Source: Flavobacteriales bacterium | GTDB lineage: Bacteria > Bacteroidota > Bacteroidia > Flavobacteriales > BACL11 | Assembly (NCBI GenBank): GCA_002715885.1 | Contig: PBAG01000037.1 | Location: 6,708-14,356 of the forward strand | Length of the DNA stretch: 7,649 nucleotides | Direction of reading: 5' to 3' | In this document: positions 7,168 to 7,649 of the stretch, piece by piece | How the letters are laid out: every line of letters begins with the position of its first letter | Numbering within the stretch: the stretch's first letter is position 1 | The notes under the pieces: generated by a model | Seen by the model: only the letters and a program-made list of their open reading frames with translations | Databases searched by the model: none | What the model was told of the DNA's origin: nothing | Made by a program: the position numbers and the translations under genes

Positions 7168-7649
7168 ATGAAAGAAGAATTGTCAGAGGACGAATTATTA
7201 GAACAAGTAACCACAACTGAATATAAATATGGTTTTACTACTGAAATCGAATCAGATAAAATCGATAAAGGGTTAAATGAAGATGTTGTTAGACTCATTT
7301 CTAAAAAAAAGAATGAGCCTGAATGGATGCTAGAGTATCGCTTGAACGCATTTAAAACTTGGCAAGAAATGAATGAGCCTGACTGGGCAAACATTGATTA
7401 TCCAAAGCCAGATTACCAAGATATTATATACTATGCTGCTCCAAAAGCAAAGAAAAAACTCAATAGCTTAGATGAACTTGATCCAGAACTCAAAAAAACT
7501 TTTGATAAGCTGGGAATTTCATTAAATGAACAAAAAAGGCTAGCTGGGGTTGCGGTAGATATTGTAATGGATAGCGTATCTGTTGCGACCTCTTTTAAAG
7601 ACAAGTTAGCTGAGCTTGGAATAATTTTTTGCTCTATTTCTGATGCGAT
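7168..7649 (+). CDS. sufB: Fe-S cluster assembly protein SufB (N-terminal part, cut by window end)
   Basis: The frame is open from the ATG at 7168 to the end of the window, giving 160 complete codons of a protein usually about 480 residues long. SufB joins SufC and SufD in the scaffold complex that builds Fe-S clusters. Recognisable SufB N-terminal features are [11 protein letters not shown] (20-30), [13 protein letters not shown] (47-59), [17 protein letters not shown] (69-85), a variable charged segment (about 93-112) and the [10 protein letters not shown] block at the end. The beta-helix core and the conserved C-terminal cysteine and histidine lie beyond the window. Upstream is A-rich sequence rather than a Shine-Dalgarno motif, as is usual in Bacteroidota. 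It is probably co-transcribed with the upstream carrier gene, 18 bases away; sufC and sufD probably follow, though this cannot be seen. Confidence 0.93.
   Translation, partial: MKEELSEDELLEQVTTTEYKYGFTTEIESDKIDKGLNEDVVRLISKKKNEPEWMLEYRLNAFKTWQEMNEPDWANIDYPKPDYQDIIYYAAPKAKKKLNSLDELDPELKKTFDKLGISLNEQKRLAGVAVDIVMDSVSVATSFKDKLAELGIIFCSISDA

Noticed and set aside
7313..7386. Short direct repeat (AATGAGCCTGA-TGG) twice within sufB
   Set aside because: It encodes NEPEW and NEPDW, two motifs normally present at this spacing in SufB, so protein conservation and codon choice explain it.
7158..7394. 78-codon minus-strand open frame over the start of sufB
   Set aside because: It is antisense to the clear SufB N-terminus; its serine-rich, low-complexity translation is typical of a shadow frame.
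1..7649. Undescribed defence, mobile or secondary-metabolite system
   Set aside because: Every substantial open frame belongs to a known housekeeping family, with uniform base composition by eye and no transposase, integrase, array or long repeat.

Overview
This window looks like a stretch of ordinary chromosome from a low-GC, probably aerobic and free-living member of the Bacteroidota, most likely the class Flavobacteriia. Three things support this. The sequence is strongly AT-rich. The succinate dehydrogenase has the Bacteroidota form: a long flavoprotein, a single five-helix di-haem cytochrome b558 subunit, and gene order C-A-B. Finally, TAnnTTTG boxes, the hallmark -7 promoter element of Bacteroidota, lie just upstream of four genes or operons, while clear Shine-Dalgarno sequences are absent. 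The species cannot be named from this sequence.

Layout. On the minus strand, read right to left from about 4270 to 26, is an apparent operon: sdhC (4221-3571), sdhA (3569-1569), sdhB (1568-813) and an omega-amidase of the carbon-nitrogen hydrolase family (805-26). The gaps are 1, 0 and 7 bases. A 119-base divergent region (4222-4340) separates sdhC from a plus-strand aminopeptidase P (4341-5624). That gene ends 2 bases from the end of thiL, which lies on the minus strand (6676-5627). A second divergent region of 149 bases (6677-6825) separates thiL from a plus-strand SUF iron-sulphur assembly operon. It begins with an A-type carrier (6826-7149) and continues into sufB (from 7168), which is cut by the window end. 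There is no gene-free stretch over 300 bases.

How the genes fit together. SdhCAB oxidises succinate in the TCA cycle and reduces the quinone pool. The amidase at the end of the operon probably makes 2-oxoglutarate from 2-oxoglutaramate, feeding the same cycle. ThiL makes thiamine diphosphate, the cofactor of 2-oxoglutarate dehydrogenase. The SUF genes build Fe-S clusters of the sort SdhB needs three of. These links are functional inference; only the sdh-amidase arrangement suggests direct co-expression.

Main corrections and caveats. Two longest-ORF starts are probably wrong: sdhC should start at the ATG at 4221, not a TTG inside its own promoter box, and thiL at the ATG at 6676, not an upstream GTG. 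The amidase can start only at a TTG. I found no mobile element, CRISPR array, RNA gene, defence system or undescribed system. The points of interest are in start choice, promoter layout and operon composition.
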